A DNA stretch of 64,000 nucleotides from Falciphora oryzae (Eukaryota; Ascomycota; Sordariomycetes; Magnaporthales; Magnaporthaceae). Made by a program: the position numbers and the translations under genes. The stretch spans positions 76,742 to 140,741 of the forward strand of contig JNVV01000049.1 in assembly GCA_000733355.1 (NCBI GenBank), in the 5' to 3' direction. Of this stretch, positions 1 to 11,287 are shown piece after piece; the first letter of the stretch is position 1, and the number at the start of each line of letters is the position of its first letter. Under the pieces are notes generated by a model, which worked only from the letters and a program-made list of their open reading frames with translations, made no database searches and was not told the origin of the DNA.

Positions 1-720
1 GTTCCAGAGCCGGAAGAGCGGGGCGCATGGGCCGAGGCGGCGATGATGCACGCGATCGTCCAGGCACACGTCAGGCCGCCGCACTAGAGGGCGCCCTTGC
101 GCACCTGGGGCATGGGGAAGATGCGCAGGTAGAGGAAGAGGAGCGCGATCTTGTACCGGTTCGCCGTCGTGACGTGCAGGATCTCAGCGCCGATCATTGT
201 CTGGTTGAGAAGTAGGGGAGGGTCGGGGACTCGGTGTTTGACTGCTCCGCCGCGCGGGTGAAGACCAACCTCGTTGAGAAATCCAACGTCCTCGTAGGGT
301 AGACGCCCTGAATGGAGGCCGATGCCATGGTTTACGACCGAAGATACCGAGATGCGTTGGTCGGCCGAGCTGCCCGGCGCGTCCTGCAACGAGAGTACTG
401 AAAGGCGTATCTCCAAAGAGCCACGTACGGATGAGGTTCATGATCAGGTCCCCGACCAGCATTACGAGCGCCGCGAGCATTATAAAGTCGTCGACGGGCA
501 GCTTAGCGGCTTGCAGGTGCCGCGCCCAAGAGTGGAAGCCGACGGCCAAGGCCGCCAGGACCGTGAAGGCGACGCTGACGTACCGGACATGGTCGCGCTT
601 GTCCTCGGCCAGGTCCTGGATGGCGGCGGCGTCGGCGAGGCTGTGGAGGTAGTCGCGCTGCGCCTGCGGCAGGCTCGTGTCGTTGTAGAAATACGTGGCC
701 AGGCCCGAGGCGGTCGCCAT
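1..720 (-). pseudogene. Rhodopsin-domain fungal integral membrane protein, 5' part, probably broken
   Basis: The reverse strand starts with ATG at 720-718, preceded by an A-tract. Residues about 40-97 give two hydrophobic helices separated by a short polar loop (YVSVAFTVLAALAVGF, then DDFIMLAALVMLVGDLIMN). A later segment has AEILH and FLYLRIFP, the typical layout of the fungal seven-helix 'rhodopsin domain' family. Likely introns are 428-384 (GTACGT donor) and 269-201 (GTTGGT donor, CTCAACCAG acceptor). The second keeps frame. The first needs an alternative donor or a 1-nt change to reach the frame of the conserved segment. An in-frame TAG at 86-84 is followed by more family-like sequence (CGGLTCAWTIACIIA), so I read this as a decaying gene that continues left of the window. 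Family assignment is fairly sure; functional status is not. Confidence 0.6.
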
Positions 721-1784
721 TTTTTTTTTTTCGCGGCCCTCGCCAGAGGAGTATGACTTTCTCCTTGCCAGCGAGCTAGGGGAGCGATGTGCGTTGGATG
801 CTTGCGGCCCGACGCGACGGGTTTTCTTGTGGCCAGCCAGTAGGACCGGAAGAAGGGGAGTTATTTTGCAGGGCGCGTAGCCGACTCCACGGGGACTATG
901 CGGGCACAGTCACAAAAAGGAGGGTGTGGGAATGTATTAAAGCAGGAGTCGTTCTGGCAACAGTGTGCTGGGCTTACACCACCGTTGAGAATGCTCCGGC
1001 TGCCTGGAGGCAGGTGATGAGAGCCTTTCCGTTGCATCCATCACCGCCCTTGTTTATGCAGGACCAAGGCGAGGTTGCATTGGAAGAGAGGGCAGGTATC
1101 CCTTGCGTTCTCAAGTGCTGTAGAACCTTACCAGCTCAATTCACTCGAGGGCCAGTGGCAGGAGCCCCTGGCTGCCATGATGATCGGGACTTGCTGCAGA
1201 TCAGTAGAGCAGCTGGGCGAGGGAAGCATTCCGCTGTGAGATCAGGGGGTATTAGGCAGACATACGGAGGTGAGTGAGACGCAGCTAGGATATCCGTGGC
1301 GTCGGCGACGGGCTGGGTCGTCGAGCTGTTCGCCTTTCTAGCACGAAAGAAAGCCTTTCTCGAGCGTGTTGCTCCCCCTCCTCATAGATAGGCGGTAGGA
1401 AGATGCCGAAAATGCCTAGCAGGGAGTAAACGTTGTCTTCCTCCCGCCTGGTTTCTCGACGGGCCGCCCAGGACGTCCGCCCAGCAACCGTGAATTCCGA
1501 CAGGTCACCCCCACGGAGCGCACGGGCAGGGATCCTCGTGGCCTTCCACAGGAGCTACGCCGGCGGGGTAGCCTGCATTAGAAATGGCAGCTGCGGCGAA
1601 GGGTAATTATGCATTTACCAACTTGTCCCCTTCGGTCCTGCATAACCGCATAATAATGTAAATTAATAGATGATTTTCTCATAATTACCTATTAAAACGC
1701 ATAATATCCCTATCCAGAGCTTAATTATGTAATAGCGCTGAGCTTGGCCAACAATATAACAAACCTCCACCACATGGCTTCCCT
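721..1784. other. Intergenic, no gene recognised
   Basis: Open frames here (for example 789-1277 on +) have no recognisable domain. The part from about 1600 to 1784 is AT-rich and lies just 3' of the beta-propeller gene on the opposite strand. Confidence 0.5.
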
Positions 1785-2993
1785 TTAATAACCTGCCTTG
1801 CCGGGGGAGCTGCAACTGTCAGTGCTCTGGTCCGGTAGCCACTTCCCTGCAACTGTGTTCTCGTACACGAGCTGGGCGAGCGTGAAGGTGTGGAGCTCCG
1901 AGACCAGGACCGTCGAGTTGAGGACCACGATGCGGTGCGACATTGCGTTTTGCGTCGGCAGAGCGTTGTACTCCTCGCCGGTTATGGACGAGACGGCGTC
2001 GTCGAGGCCCACGCGGATCAGCGCATCCCCAGAGCTGTTGCTCAGGAGCGAGGTCGACAGCAGCCAGAGCCCCGGGCCCGCGGCCTTGGTCGAGGCATCG
2101 GCGATGTGCAGCAGCCCCGCTTTGCGGCCGAGCATGGGCGGCTTGTTAAGGCGAAAGAACTGCAGCTCGCCCGTCTTGGGAACGACGCGGCCAAAGGTTC
2201 CGGTGCCGCCGGTCGCGTTGCCGGCCAGGCTGAACCAGACGCCGCGCAGAGGACCCGACTCGATCGTGGTCATGCCGACGGGGTTGTTGCCGACAGCAGG
2301 CGGGATGGGCAGCTGCGCCGTCTCGCCGCTTGTGACGTTGATGCGCATGATGGAGGACGCGGCGTCTTGCGTGACGTAGATGAGGCCCGTGAACGGGTCC
2401 TCTTTGATAAAGACGGGGCTGTTGAGGCACGGGTACAGGACGGGGTTGCTGCCGTCGGCGTCGGCGGAGAAGACGTAGTAGCCGCCCGTCTGCTTGGACG
2501 CGACCTTAAGCCCGGCCCAGACGCGCCCTCGAATCTCGAAAACGCAGTGCGGGCCGTTGCCCGGCTCCGGTATGTCGATTGTCTTGACGACAGACGGCGC
2601 CTCGTCCAGGTTCTTGCGGCCGGCGTCCACGAGCAGCAGTTTGTTCTCCCACTGCAGCGACACCCAGATCAAGCCTGTCTGCTTCTCCGACGGCCATATG
2701 CCGTGCAGGCCAGACTTGTCGTCCTTGCCCATGGGGAACGAGCGGAGGGCGAGGGGCTGCTCGGTGGCGGGATCCAGCTGGATCTTGACGAGGTGGCTGT
2801 TTGACATTTGCGAGAGGACGAGGAAGTCGGTGCCGGGCACCCGCGCGAATTCGTGCGTCTCGGTCGCCACGGGGAGCTGGTACTCGGCGATGCGGCGGCT
2901 GGCGATGGAGCTCGCTGCGTGGGCGCCGGGCAGTGAGATGCCGCTCAGCAGGGCCACAGAGAAGAAGTTGAACAACATGTGGGATAACGACAT
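1785..2993 (-). CDS. Secreted streptogramin-lyase-like beta-propeller protein
   Basis: A single-exon frame of 402 aa from the ATG at 2993-2991. An upstream ATG at 3146 would add 51 residues that look untranslated, and I chose the inner start because it is followed directly by a signal peptide (hydrophobic run FFSVALLSGISL, then AHA). The mature part has repeated blades with the motifs GLHGIWPS, NGPHCVFEIRGRVWAG, FTGLIYVTQDAASSIMRINV and VGNNPVGMTTIE, which match the virginiamycin B lyase (Vgb)-like six-bladed propeller family widespread in fungi. Several N-x-S/T sites agree with secretion. The substrate is unknown; fungal members are usually annotated only as SMP-30/Vgb-like. The catalytic role of bacterial Vgb is not proven here. 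The gene looks intact. Confidence 0.75.
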   Translation of the reverse strand: MSLSHMLFNFFSVALLSGISLPGAHAASSIASRRIAEYQLPVATETHEFARVPGTDFLVLSQMSNSHLVKIQLDPATEQPLALRSFPMGKDDKSGLHGIWPSEKQTGLIWVSLQWENKLLLVDAGRKNLDEAPSVVKTIDIPEPGNGPHCVFEIRGRVWAGLKVASKQTGGYYVFSADADGSNPVLYPCLNSPVFIKEDPFTGLIYVTQDAASSIMRINVTSGETAQLPIPPAVGNNPVGMTTIESGPLRGVWFSLAGNATGGTGTFGRVVPKTGELQFFRLNKPPMLGRKAGLLHIADASTKAAGPGLWLLSTSLLSNSSGDALIRVGLDDAVSSITGEEYNALPTQNAMSHRIVVLNSTVLVSELHTFTLAQLVYENTVAGKWLPDQSTDSCSSPGKAGY

Positions 2994-3784
2994 GATAAAT
3001 GAGTGGCGGTCCGTTCCCTGGAAGCTGCTATGATACCGGCGAGGTCGAGCGCGAGACAGGTTCCGGTTCGGTGACTGAGGTGAGGAGCCAAGCTTGCTGT
3101 TGTCCCAAGGGGGGATCTTCTGCAAACTTATACGCACCCGCTCCACCGCCCAAGCTACGGCGTAGGGGTAGCTTGGACTCCATCATTAGCTGCATGTCGT
3201 AGTTCTGCTATTCGGCAAGACCTAACTGTCGATCCGCACCATTGTATTCGTGGCGCCGGGATCGCCGCAGCTCGTCGCGTCGCAATTGGACATGGATGGA
3301 GCCAACGTTGCCTTAGGTGCTGTACGATACCACATGAAGTTTTTTGGTTCCCCATACTAATTTTAACCACCGCTGGAAAACCGTGAGGGTTCCTTGGGCC
3401 CCGTGAAGGTTTCTCAAAAGACCCGCCAGCAGTACCATCTTGACCAGACCAACGAGTCGCGTTGATACGGTCCCCGGCCGCCTCCTGTGCCATCCCCTGT
3501 GCCTGCAACCTCCTGTACTTGCCATCTCCTAACCAGGGCATTGGCACGATGAATATATTCAGCCGCCAGCCACTGCGGTCTGACGGCATTTCAGGGGACA
3601 GCTGAGGTGGGCACCGTTCCCGCTAATTAGTCCACCAAACACCACGTTCTCGAATCGGGGTTGCCTCGCTCACGTCACCCAGGCTGACATGATGGTGTTG
3701 AGCTTAGCCAACAGCATTAGCTTCCATCACATGCTGACTTCGGTACGTCCACCTCCTTCCACGCCGTCTCAAGTGCCACGTCGC
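2994..3784. other. Intergenic, upstream region of the beta-propeller gene
   Basis: Nothing clearly coding. A 144-codon frame at 3155-3589 (-) lacks any recognisable domain. Confidence 0.4.
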
Positions 3785-3925
3785 TCACAGAGACACGTGC
3801 ACAATCTTGACCAGGATCCCGTCCGGGCGGCCGCCACCGGCCTTGTAGCTCGGGGTGTTGTAGGCCGGGTTGGACCGGTTGAAGCCGACGCCGACCATGC
3901 CGCCGCAGGTGCCCGGCAGTGACGC
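3785..3925 (-). pseudogene. C-terminal exon fragment of an unknown protein
   Basis: Reading from about 3925 down to a TGA at 3787-3785 gives a compact frame with GTCGGMVGVGFNRSNPAYN and a final DGILVKIVHVSL. It is preceded by an AG acceptor-like context (CTGATAG). The composition is protein-like and unlike the shadow frames around it. No start or upstream exon could be joined with confidence. I do not recognise the family. Confidence 0.35.
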
Positions 3926-3963
3926 GGCACTATCAGGTAAGCAGAGCTAAATTGACATGGACA

Positions 3964-4440
3964 TCACGAGTGCTCGCTTGATGTGTCCACAGGACAGAGC
4001 CTCCACGACGACTCGGCCCCCACCCATCCTGTCGGGCTCCCCTGACTCGTGCCTGGGAGGGCCAGGGCGTACAAGTCCAAGTCATCATCGACAAGCCGGT
4101 GCAGAAAACCCGGGTTGTTCTCCTTTAGCTCCATCAAGCACTCGAAAGCGCTTCTTCCCATCTGGTCGGCATAGAACCTACGCATACTGGGGCAGGCATC
4201 GGGTAAAAGGAAGACGTCGTAGATGTTGGCAGAATCTTTCCTCGGTTACCGCTACAAAGTATTTAATGTCCCTTCCGTGCCAGATATTGCTGATGTCGAA
4301 CTCGACCTTTTCGAGGTGCGACAGGTCGGTGAGCTTAACGATCGAGTCCCTTTCTGTCGGATATGCTCCGTTTCCGAAGCTCACCTTCCTCGTATTCATC
4401 AATTCTTGGCATTGCGCTGTTAGTGCACACTGCCAAATTG
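3964..4440 (-). pseudogene. Unknown protein fragment, probably spliced or frameshifted
   Basis: Two adjoining minus-strand frames look coding. The upstream one has EFDISNIWHGRDIKYFVAV. The downstream one has NIYDVFLLPDACPSMRRFYA followed by LVDDDLDLYALALPG and ends at a stop at 3964. The frames differ, so an intron or frameshift lies near 4230-4250. The 5' end (about 4385-4456) falls inside a dispersed repeat that recurs at 25336-25412, so this may be a transposon-borne or repeat-fused fragment. No family recognised. Confidence 0.35.
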
Positions 4441-4731
4441 CATACATTTCTTTAACATCTGCCAATTAGCGACCAAACACCAAAAACCACGCCCGCCAAC
4501 GGCGTTGGCGACGGCAACATGCTGCTGCCATCAGCCCCCCCTCGGCCAATGGGGTAGCGCGCGCCTTCCTCGCCGGCTCGTCGGCCCGGAGGAACGCGTT
4601 ATCGCCACACCGGCCCCCCCGCGCGCCAGCGCATCCGAACACGCCGTCCCCGTTGCGACTTCCGCAACACCCAACAAGGCCCGGTCAGGGCCAGGAAGGC
4701 TCCAATAACGGCAGCACCGGTACAAGTGCCC
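4385..4731 (-). repeat. Dispersed repeat D, copy 1, ending at an assembly gap
   Basis: The reverse complement aligns by eye along its length with 25105-25412. Shared blocks include GGACGGCGTGTTCG, GCGTTCCTCC and AAATGTATGCAATTTGGCAG. Both copies abut an N gap at the same end. A shorter, weaker resemblance (CGCCACCCTA, TTGGCGGGCG) is seen inside 54880-55020. Confidence 0.7.
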
Positions 4732-4792
4732 NNNNNNNNNNNNNNNNNNNNNNNNNNNNNNNNNNNNNNNNNNNNNNNNNNNNNNNNNNNNN
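4732..4792. other. Assembly gap (61 N)
   Basis: Run of N. It lies between repeat D and a TTTTTCC microsatellite, so the gap is probably caused by the repeat. Confidence 0.99.
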
Positions 4793-4884
4793 TTTTTCCT
4801 TTTTCCTTTTTCCTTTTTCCTTTTTCCTTTTTCCTTTTTCCTTTTTCCTTTTTCCTTTTTCCTTTTTCCTTTTTCCTTTTTCCT
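4793..4884. repeat. Microsatellite (TTTTTCC)n
   Basis: About 13 tandem copies of the 7-mer TTTTTCC. At the same place in the related LINE copy (20219-20240) there are only a few imperfect TTTCC/TTTTTCC units, so this looks like an expansion of a pyrimidine tract in the LINE 3' region. Confidence 0.95.
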
Positions 4885-5309
4885 TGGCACTTCTCACCGT
4901 TTCCTTTATATTATCAGGACCAACAGTAGGCTCGTTGGTCCCCCGTACCTCCGGCCGGGCCCAGGGGGGGTCCCGAGGACCCCCCCGCCCAAACCCGGCC
5001 TAACCCCCTTTTCCGGCACACCCGCCGGCCGATAGCACTACTACCAACAGCAGCGCCTACAGCGCCCAGGCGTTTACTCGCCCCCTCTGCCGATTGCCCG
5101 CTCACTAACAAGGAGCGCCGGAATGCGGCCCGAACTCCGTGTGCCTTGGGCTTGCCCTATGGTTTGATTCTGTTAGCCGCCTCGATAGCAACACGTAGCC
5201 TAGTGTCAAGCTTAGGTAGCGCTAGCACGTCGTATGCCCCTTGGGAGGCAGGGACTGGTAGATCCCGTTTTTCCGACGTTAACTAAACTCACTCACTCAC
5301 TCACTCACC
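4885..5309 (+). mobile_element. LINE 3' end, copy 1 (5' truncated)
   Basis: Nearly identical to 20270-20652 and to the reverse complement of 16938-17350. Shared landmarks are CCAACAGTA, the CCGGCCGATAGCAC block, GCGCCGGAATGCGGCCCG and the end CCGACGTTAA. It terminates in a simple-repeat tail (ACTC)n at about 5287-5309, a LINE hallmark. The kelch pseudogene starts immediately after the tail. Confidence 0.8.
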
Positions 5310-6366
5310 TTCGCAGACGCCCGAGTACCCCTGCTCTGTTGCCGCCAAAAGCAAAACCACCAAAGCCTACGACATCTTCGTCTTTGGCGGGACAGGCCAG
5401 CAGCCGGCCCAGACCATGATACTGACGGTTCCCAGGTTTCACTGGTCGCAGCTCCCACGGAACGACGCACCGGCCCCGAATGGCAAGCTACGGCACGCTT
5501 GCGCTGTCATAGGAGCAGGGGGGCGGCAGATGATTGCTTTCAGAGGCCAGGTCGACAGGCCCGATCGCGAGCTGGTTGAGATCCAGGACGCGTGGGGTAG
5601 GGGGTTGCAGGTTCTGGACATGACAGAGCTGAGGTGGGCAGTGATTACAAGCACGCTGCTCCCGACTATGAGCAGCCGATCACGGTCAAGGACTGGTACT
5701 CGGATTCTTCGTAAGTTTCTGTCTGACCCCCTTGACCGTAGGTTACTGACAAGAAGGTCAACAGCAATCTGAATGCCATCGATTGGAACCCAGACACCAA
5801 ACCCTTGTTCGCAGACGCCGTGAGCGATTTTCTAGCCAGCGCCGCTTCCTCACCCGCCCCGGCGCCGGCCGGGCCTTCCGCTGCATCATCACCGATGCGG
5901 CCGTCGGTGGTCTAGCTGCCCTCGCGCTCGTCGCGACTGGGTGACCTACTTCTGCTACTACAGGCCCCGGCGCCGACGCAGCCGCGCAGAGCAGGGCGGG
6001 GCGGGGCTGTCGGCCGCGGAAGGCCACGGCGGGTGGAGGGGCGATGGGCCGGATATAGCTCCTCTAACCGAAATGTACGAGCCGCTTCCGAGCCCGAAGG
6101 AGCTCGCTGGAAAGCCCAACGGTTGGTCGCCCTCGCCCGACATGACAGAGCATGGCCCCATGCTGCCCGGGGGAGTGCCGGCCCGGGAGGGGGCTAGACC
6201 GGGTCTGAGCTGCATGAGCGGGGCCGTCGAGAGCCACAAGAGCTGGGAGGGAACAAAGCTGGCATATCACCATACAACGGCGCCAAATGAGCACTGGCAG
6301 GAGGCTGTAGAGCTCTGTATTTGCTGTGGCGCGGGGCTGTGGGATTCCAATGCAACATGGTCATGA
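5310..6366 (+). pseudogene. Kelch-repeat membrane protein, C-terminal remnant
   Basis: Starting right after the LINE tail, the frame reads YPCSVAAKSKTTKAYDIFVF then GGTGQQPAQT, LRHACAVIGAGGRQMIAFRG and GLQVLDMTELRW, the last blades of fungal kelch proteins. Continuation (DYEQPITVKDWYSDSS) needs a 1-nt frameshift near 5640. A probable intron follows (GTAAGT at about 5710). The next part has AAVGGLAALALVATG, a transmembrane-like segment, then VTYFCYYRPRRRRSR and a Pro/Gly-rich cytoplasmic tail ending at 6366. The 5' half of the gene is missing; the LINE sits exactly at the break. Family members are type I membrane proteins with an extracellular propeller. The frameshifts and missing start make this a pseudogene. 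Confidence 0.7.
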
Positions 6367-6795
6367 TGTTTTACAGCAGTCGGCTCCTGGGCCTTGTTCA
6401 CCTCTTCGTCTATATGAATTTTCGGGCTAGCAATACCCTTTGGAATGCGTCTCCGGAAGAAATGACGCTCCGGAATAAATGGTGTTCCGGAAGAAATGAT
6501 GCTGTTAGTAGGAGCTTGCACATCTTTCTGCACCTGTCGTAAGGGCCGGGCGTGAGCCTCCCAAGTGACGAAGCACGATGCCTAACAAGAGCACCAGTTG
6601 GATCGTTTCTATTGTGGCGCAAGGAAGGAAAGACCCAAGCACTCAAAGGTATGCCCGAAGGCGAGGCTTACATACAAAGGATCCTAGGCGTTGGCCCTAG
6701 CCCTAATCACGTAATTGCATGCACCGTGCTCGATAGAACAATCCAACAGATGCTCCATTTATTACCCGAGGCCAATGTGCCTGGGCGAAGACGCC
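6367..6795. other. Intergenic, 3' side of the kinase-ankyrin gene
   Basis: No convincing coding frame. Contains a short 17-bp tandem repeat (6451-6501). Confidence 0.4.
6451..6501. repeat. 17-bp tandem repeat, 3 copies
   Basis: Three consecutive units of the type CTCCGGAAGAAATGACG with 2-4 differences between units. Confidence 0.8.
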
Positions 6796-9700
6796 TCAGG
6801 AAGTGAATCTCACCACCCTCGTTCGCCCATCCACCTCCTCCTCGTACGCTGTGATGACGCCGCCAGAGAGCAAATCCGAGCGGCGCAATCCCAGCTGCCG
6901 CGTCCTTTCCTGCACACCTCGCCTCGCCCCCCACGACCCGTACAGCTCCTTCAGCCGGACCGACAGCCTGCCCTCGAGCTTCCAGTACGCCGGCCCAGCC
7001 ATGGCGTAGTCGCAGATGGCCACGCCCGTCCTCGGCCCGCCGGCGCCGCGGTAGTCGACGATGAGCTGGCCGGCGGGCCCCCGGTCGCCGTCGTCGTGGA
7101 GGTGCAGCAGGTCCAGCGGCGTGTGGCCCCCGACGGCCGACGCGGCGTTGACGTCGGCGCCGTGCTGGCGCAGGAACGCGCCTACCGTCTCCGAGTAGTG
7201 CAGGCTGACGACGTGGAGGGGCGTCAGGCCGCGCGTGCCGCCGCGCGCGTGGATCAGTGTTGGGTCCAGGCTATGGAAGTACTCGAGCACGCGCAGGAAC
7301 TCGGCGCGCCCGACCATGGTTCCTAAGGCGGTGAGTGACTTGTTAGCTTTGGAAAAGAGTTGAGGACATGGGTTAGGATCCAAGGCAAGAAGCAGACCCA
7401 CCGATCAGTTTCTCGTCGGCAGCGAGCACGTGGAACACGTTGAGCCCCGTGCTCGTCACCACCAGGCTAGGCGCCGGCGTCAGCCCCATCAGGAACTTGA
7501 TGGACTCCATCCTGGGGAGCGCCGCTGCCAGCGGCGACTGCAACCCCTCATCGATTCCATGGTCCCCCTTGAGCCTGTACACGTCGTGCTTTGCCCCTCT
7601 GGACACCAGGTGCCGCGCTAGGTCGAGGTTCCCGTACTCGAGTGCCAGGTCGAACACGGTGGCGCCCCAATGGTCTTGGAACTCGAGCACCTCGAGCCCG
7701 CGGCCCGCCCGCTCGAAATGTCCGACCAGGCCCGGCACCAACGCCGGCTGGTGGTGCACGGCGCCGTGCAGCAGCAGGGCGCTGGCGTCGATCCCGCGCC
7801 GGCCTGCCATGAGCGGGAGGAGCAGGTCCACGGCCGCCGAGAAGCCGCAGTCGATGGCCGCCTTGAGCGCCTCGACGCCGCTGAAGCCGATGCCCAGCGT
7901 CCTGGCCGTCGCGGGGTGGGTGGCGCGGCGGGCGGGGGCGACAGCGTCGAGGATGGCCTGCATCGTCTCGTGCTGCCCGTAGTAGCAGGCCAGACCGAGC
8001 ACGTCGTGCGGCATGCCGCGGCAGACGTGCGGCAGCTCGGCGGCCACGTCGCTCCCCAGGAAGAGCCCTACTGTCGCGTCGAGGTCGCGCTTGTAGGCAG
8101 CCACGCCTCGGGTCAGCTGGACAGAGCGGGGCTTCTGCATGAGGCGCACGAAAGCGCGCGCCAGTTCGTTGGCGGGCTCGGGACGCGCTGCGGTAGTAGA
8201 ACTCGCGGCTGGGGTGGCGTGGCCGAACAGTACGATGGCCTCCAGCATGAGGCTGACCGATGCGACATCTAGGTCGCCCACCGCGGCAAGCAGCGCGCTG
8301 GCGGTCCCGGGCTCCGTCGTGGTGGCGAGCGGACTGGCGCCGCTCTCTAGGAGCGACCTGATTGCGGCACTCCGCCCGGCCGGCGAAAGGGGGTCTTTTG
8401 CCAGGAGTACGTTTAACAGTGCTGTGCGGCCCGTCTTCGGGTTCCGTCCGTGGACGGCCACCACGGGCGCCATGGAGGCGACGGTGTCGACCACCTCCTC
8501 TACCGCGTCTTCGGGAAGACATGCGACATTCTGCAGCGGGAAAGTCCCAGAAAGGAACGGTGGCTGGCGTAGACGGTGCTGGCTCAGGAGATAGCGCACG
8601 GCCTGGATGTCGCCGCGACTCATGGCCAGGTCCAGAGCTGTATAGGAGTCGGCCGAGGTGAGGCTGCGGACGTCTTCTCCGTCCGTCTCGACCAAGGTTT
8701 GGACCTTGACGAGGATCTCGTTGACGGTGGCGCCCATTATCACCGGTGTCCGGGAGGGTTCCAGCACGGCGCATTGGAGGGCGGTCCAGCCACCTCTCAT
8801 CTCCCTCAGGAGCAGCGCGGACATGCCACCACCGGCCGAGGTATTCTGGTATGTCTCGAACATGCGCAGGTTTGGAGGAGGCTGCCGCAGGAGACCGAAC
8901 CGCCCTGTCTGCCAGCCAGGCCTTGTTCGCAGCCCGTGGGCCATCGACAGTTTCTCGCAGCTGCGCGCGCGGTACTTTGCGATGGCCTCGGCGCATGCGT
9001 CCGGGCTGACCTTCCACAGCGCCTGCACGGTCCCCTGGTGGCCGTCCCCCTGGCTGATCGTGTAGGATGCCCAGCCGAGGCTCGCGTCGGTGTTGTCGCT
9101 GGGCGCTCGGCCTAGCGATACAGATAAGGGCAGGAGGTCGGCGCGGGCGGCGACGCTCCCCCACTCCGCTGCGAGCCGCATCCACTCGAACGCCTCGCTG
9201 TCGTTGCGGCGGCGGCCGAATCCCTCCAGGCAGGCCACGCAGACCTGGTAGGCGCACTCTGCCGCCCGCTTCAGCTGGGCTGGGGTGACCAGATCCTCGA
9301 TGCGCTGAGGCGGGAGGACAAGCCGCTGGAGGGACTTGACGATGTCGGCTTCCTGCTGCAGGTCGTTGACGATGTCCGTTTTCAGGTTGCTCGTCAAGCT
9401 TGCACGGAAAACCTTGAAGCTTTTCCGGATCTGCACGGCACTGCTGTCAGCATGAAAATGCAGGGGAGCGAAAGCCACGGCCAGGGCTTGTCTACAAACG
9501 CACGTCAAATACCCCAGAGTTCACATCCGGCGAGCCACCGGGGAACGCCGGCGGAACTTTGGAGCACTGATCTCCTTGGGATCTTGGGACAAAATCAGCA
9601 CAACTCCTTCGAAGTAGAGCAGGGGCGCCACGGCTCACCTTGCGCAGACATTGCCGGTCGAGAAGTAGTCCTTCCAACCCATTCTTCCCGAAGCAAAGGT

Positions 9701-11287
9701 GCGGAAGGCATCCGGCTGGGAGTAGGACAGCAGGTTGTCGACATGAAAGTTCCCCTGCAGCGCCCGGTGCCACGGCGCGAGGAGGTCCGTCGCCTTCCCG
9801 ACCCGTGCGCTCGCGTCCGCCCTCAGGGCCAGCTCCAAGACGGAGCACAAGACGTCAGCCACGGCCGGGTGGTAGCACGGGTGGCGCGAGATGTAGACGC
9901 GCCGCCCCGTCGCCGTGACGCCGAACATGGTGGTCTCGAACCCGCGCACCTCGTCCTGCGCCAGCTCCAGGACCGTGTCGCTCATCTTGAGCGCGCGCAC
10001 CACCTCGGCGCCGAACGGGACGTCGTGCTCGTGCACGGCGCCGCGCTCCACGACCTCCGTGAACACGTCGCGGCCCTCGAGGAAGGCGAAGGCGAAGATC
10101 AGGCCGGCCGAGTAGATGTCGACCCGCGGGAGCAGCGCCTTGGGGATCTTGGCCCGCGAATGGCATTCCGGCGCGCACCAGCGCGGCGTGAACACCCTCG
10201 GCCGGATGCCGGCATCCTCCCCGTCATCGCCGGGGAAGTCCGCCATGATGATGGAGCCGCCAAAGTCGGCGAGCATGGCGACGAAGGGGCTCCTCCCCAC
10301 GAGGGCGTCCAGCGCGACCTGCCCGGCCTCCAGCTCGGACTCGCACCGCAGAACGGCACTGCGGCGGCCTTGGCGCCGCCGGATCAGGATGTTCTGCGGC
10401 TTGAGGTCGCAGTGCACGACGCCGTGGCGGTGCAGGGCCTCGACGCCGCGGGCGATATCGAAGCACAGCAACAGCTTGACCTCGGGCAACGTGTGGCGAT
10501 CGAAGCGCAAGTCGGTGTCGCGGTAGAAGGAGTAAAGGTCGCCGCAATCACCCTCCTGGAGCACTAGGTTGGGCTCGGTCAGGCCCGGGACCGTCGTCGG
10601 GGTGCCACCCCTGGAGGGAGTGTGGGAGACGCCGAATAGGTAGACGATGTTGGGATGGCCGCGCAGGTCCGGATGGGCCAGGATGCGCAGCTCGTCAGCC
10701 AGCAGCGCGAAGGCGTTGCGCCTGCTCGAGAAGGAGGACGAGGGCGACGATGGTGACGCAGATGAGTCTTCGAGAGACGCAAGTCGCTTGACGGCGTAAT
10801 AGTCGCCCGTGCGCTTCACGTCCGGCTCGTACGCCAGCAGCTTGATCTCGGAGCTGTCGTTGAAAACGTTGAAGTTGCGTCCTGGCACGTAGCGGTGCAC
10901 TTCGACGGAGCCGTGGGCGCCGTGGCCCGCCGAGATGGACCACGGTCGGTGCAGGGTGCGCGGCTTGAAGGGCGGGTTCACGGTGGCCACGACGGCCATG
11001 AACGACGAGATGCCTGTGGCGGCGTGCGCAGACCGGTCCGCCAGGCGTCGCTGCAGCTTTGCTAGCTCGCTCTCCCGCTCTTCAGCAGCCGCTTGAGAGC
11101 GTGCTGCGGCCGCCCCTGAGGGAGTGTTGCTGAACAAGCTGACGGTGCTCCATCTCAAACGACTTGGTAGAGCCGAGCCAGAGCTGGTCGTGGCCGATCC
11201 TGCCACCGAGCGCGTTGTAGTGCGCTGGCTGGCGGTGCTCCATTGCAGCCGGTCCGGGAGGTTGCTAGACGTAGTCGAGTCCGTCAT
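6796..11287 (-). CDS. Ser/Thr protein kinase with Sel1-like and ankyrin repeats
   Basis: I join 11287-9639, 9491-7402 and 7322-6796. Introns are 9638-9492 (AAG/GTGAGC to GTTTGTAG) and 7401-7323 (GTGGGT, branch GCTAAC, CTTAG). Phases 2 and 1 close exactly, giving 1421 aa. The start is the ATG at 11287; an earlier in-frame ATG lies at 11347. An N-terminal Ser-rich region precedes the kinase domain: glycine loop GHGAHGSVEV, lysine motif YYAVKRL, catalytic loop HGVVHCDLKPQNILI (HCD instead of HRD), DFGG and APE (RWCAPECH). The second exon opens with a helical segment (LKTDIVNDLQQEADIVKSLQ) and a Sel1-like repeat (SEAFEWMRLAAEWGSVAA). Ankyrin repeats follow, such as TALDLAMSRGDIQAVRYLL, FDLALEYGNLDLARHLVSRG and TPLHVVSLHYSETVGAFL. 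The key kinase residues are kept, so activity is plausible. Cytosolic signalling is inferred. It is divergent to the HeLo-pseudokinase gene 516 bp away. Confidence 0.85.

Noticed and set aside
1890..2804. 304-codon plus-strand frame
   Set aside because: Antisense shadow of the beta-propeller gene.
7548..9257. 569-codon minus-strand frame overlapping the kinase-ankyrin gene
   Set aside because: Arg/Pro-rich shadow frame of a GC-rich exon; the overlapping frame has ankyrin repeats and matching splice phases.
9452..10567. 371-codon plus-strand frame
   Set aside because: Antisense shadow of the kinase exon.
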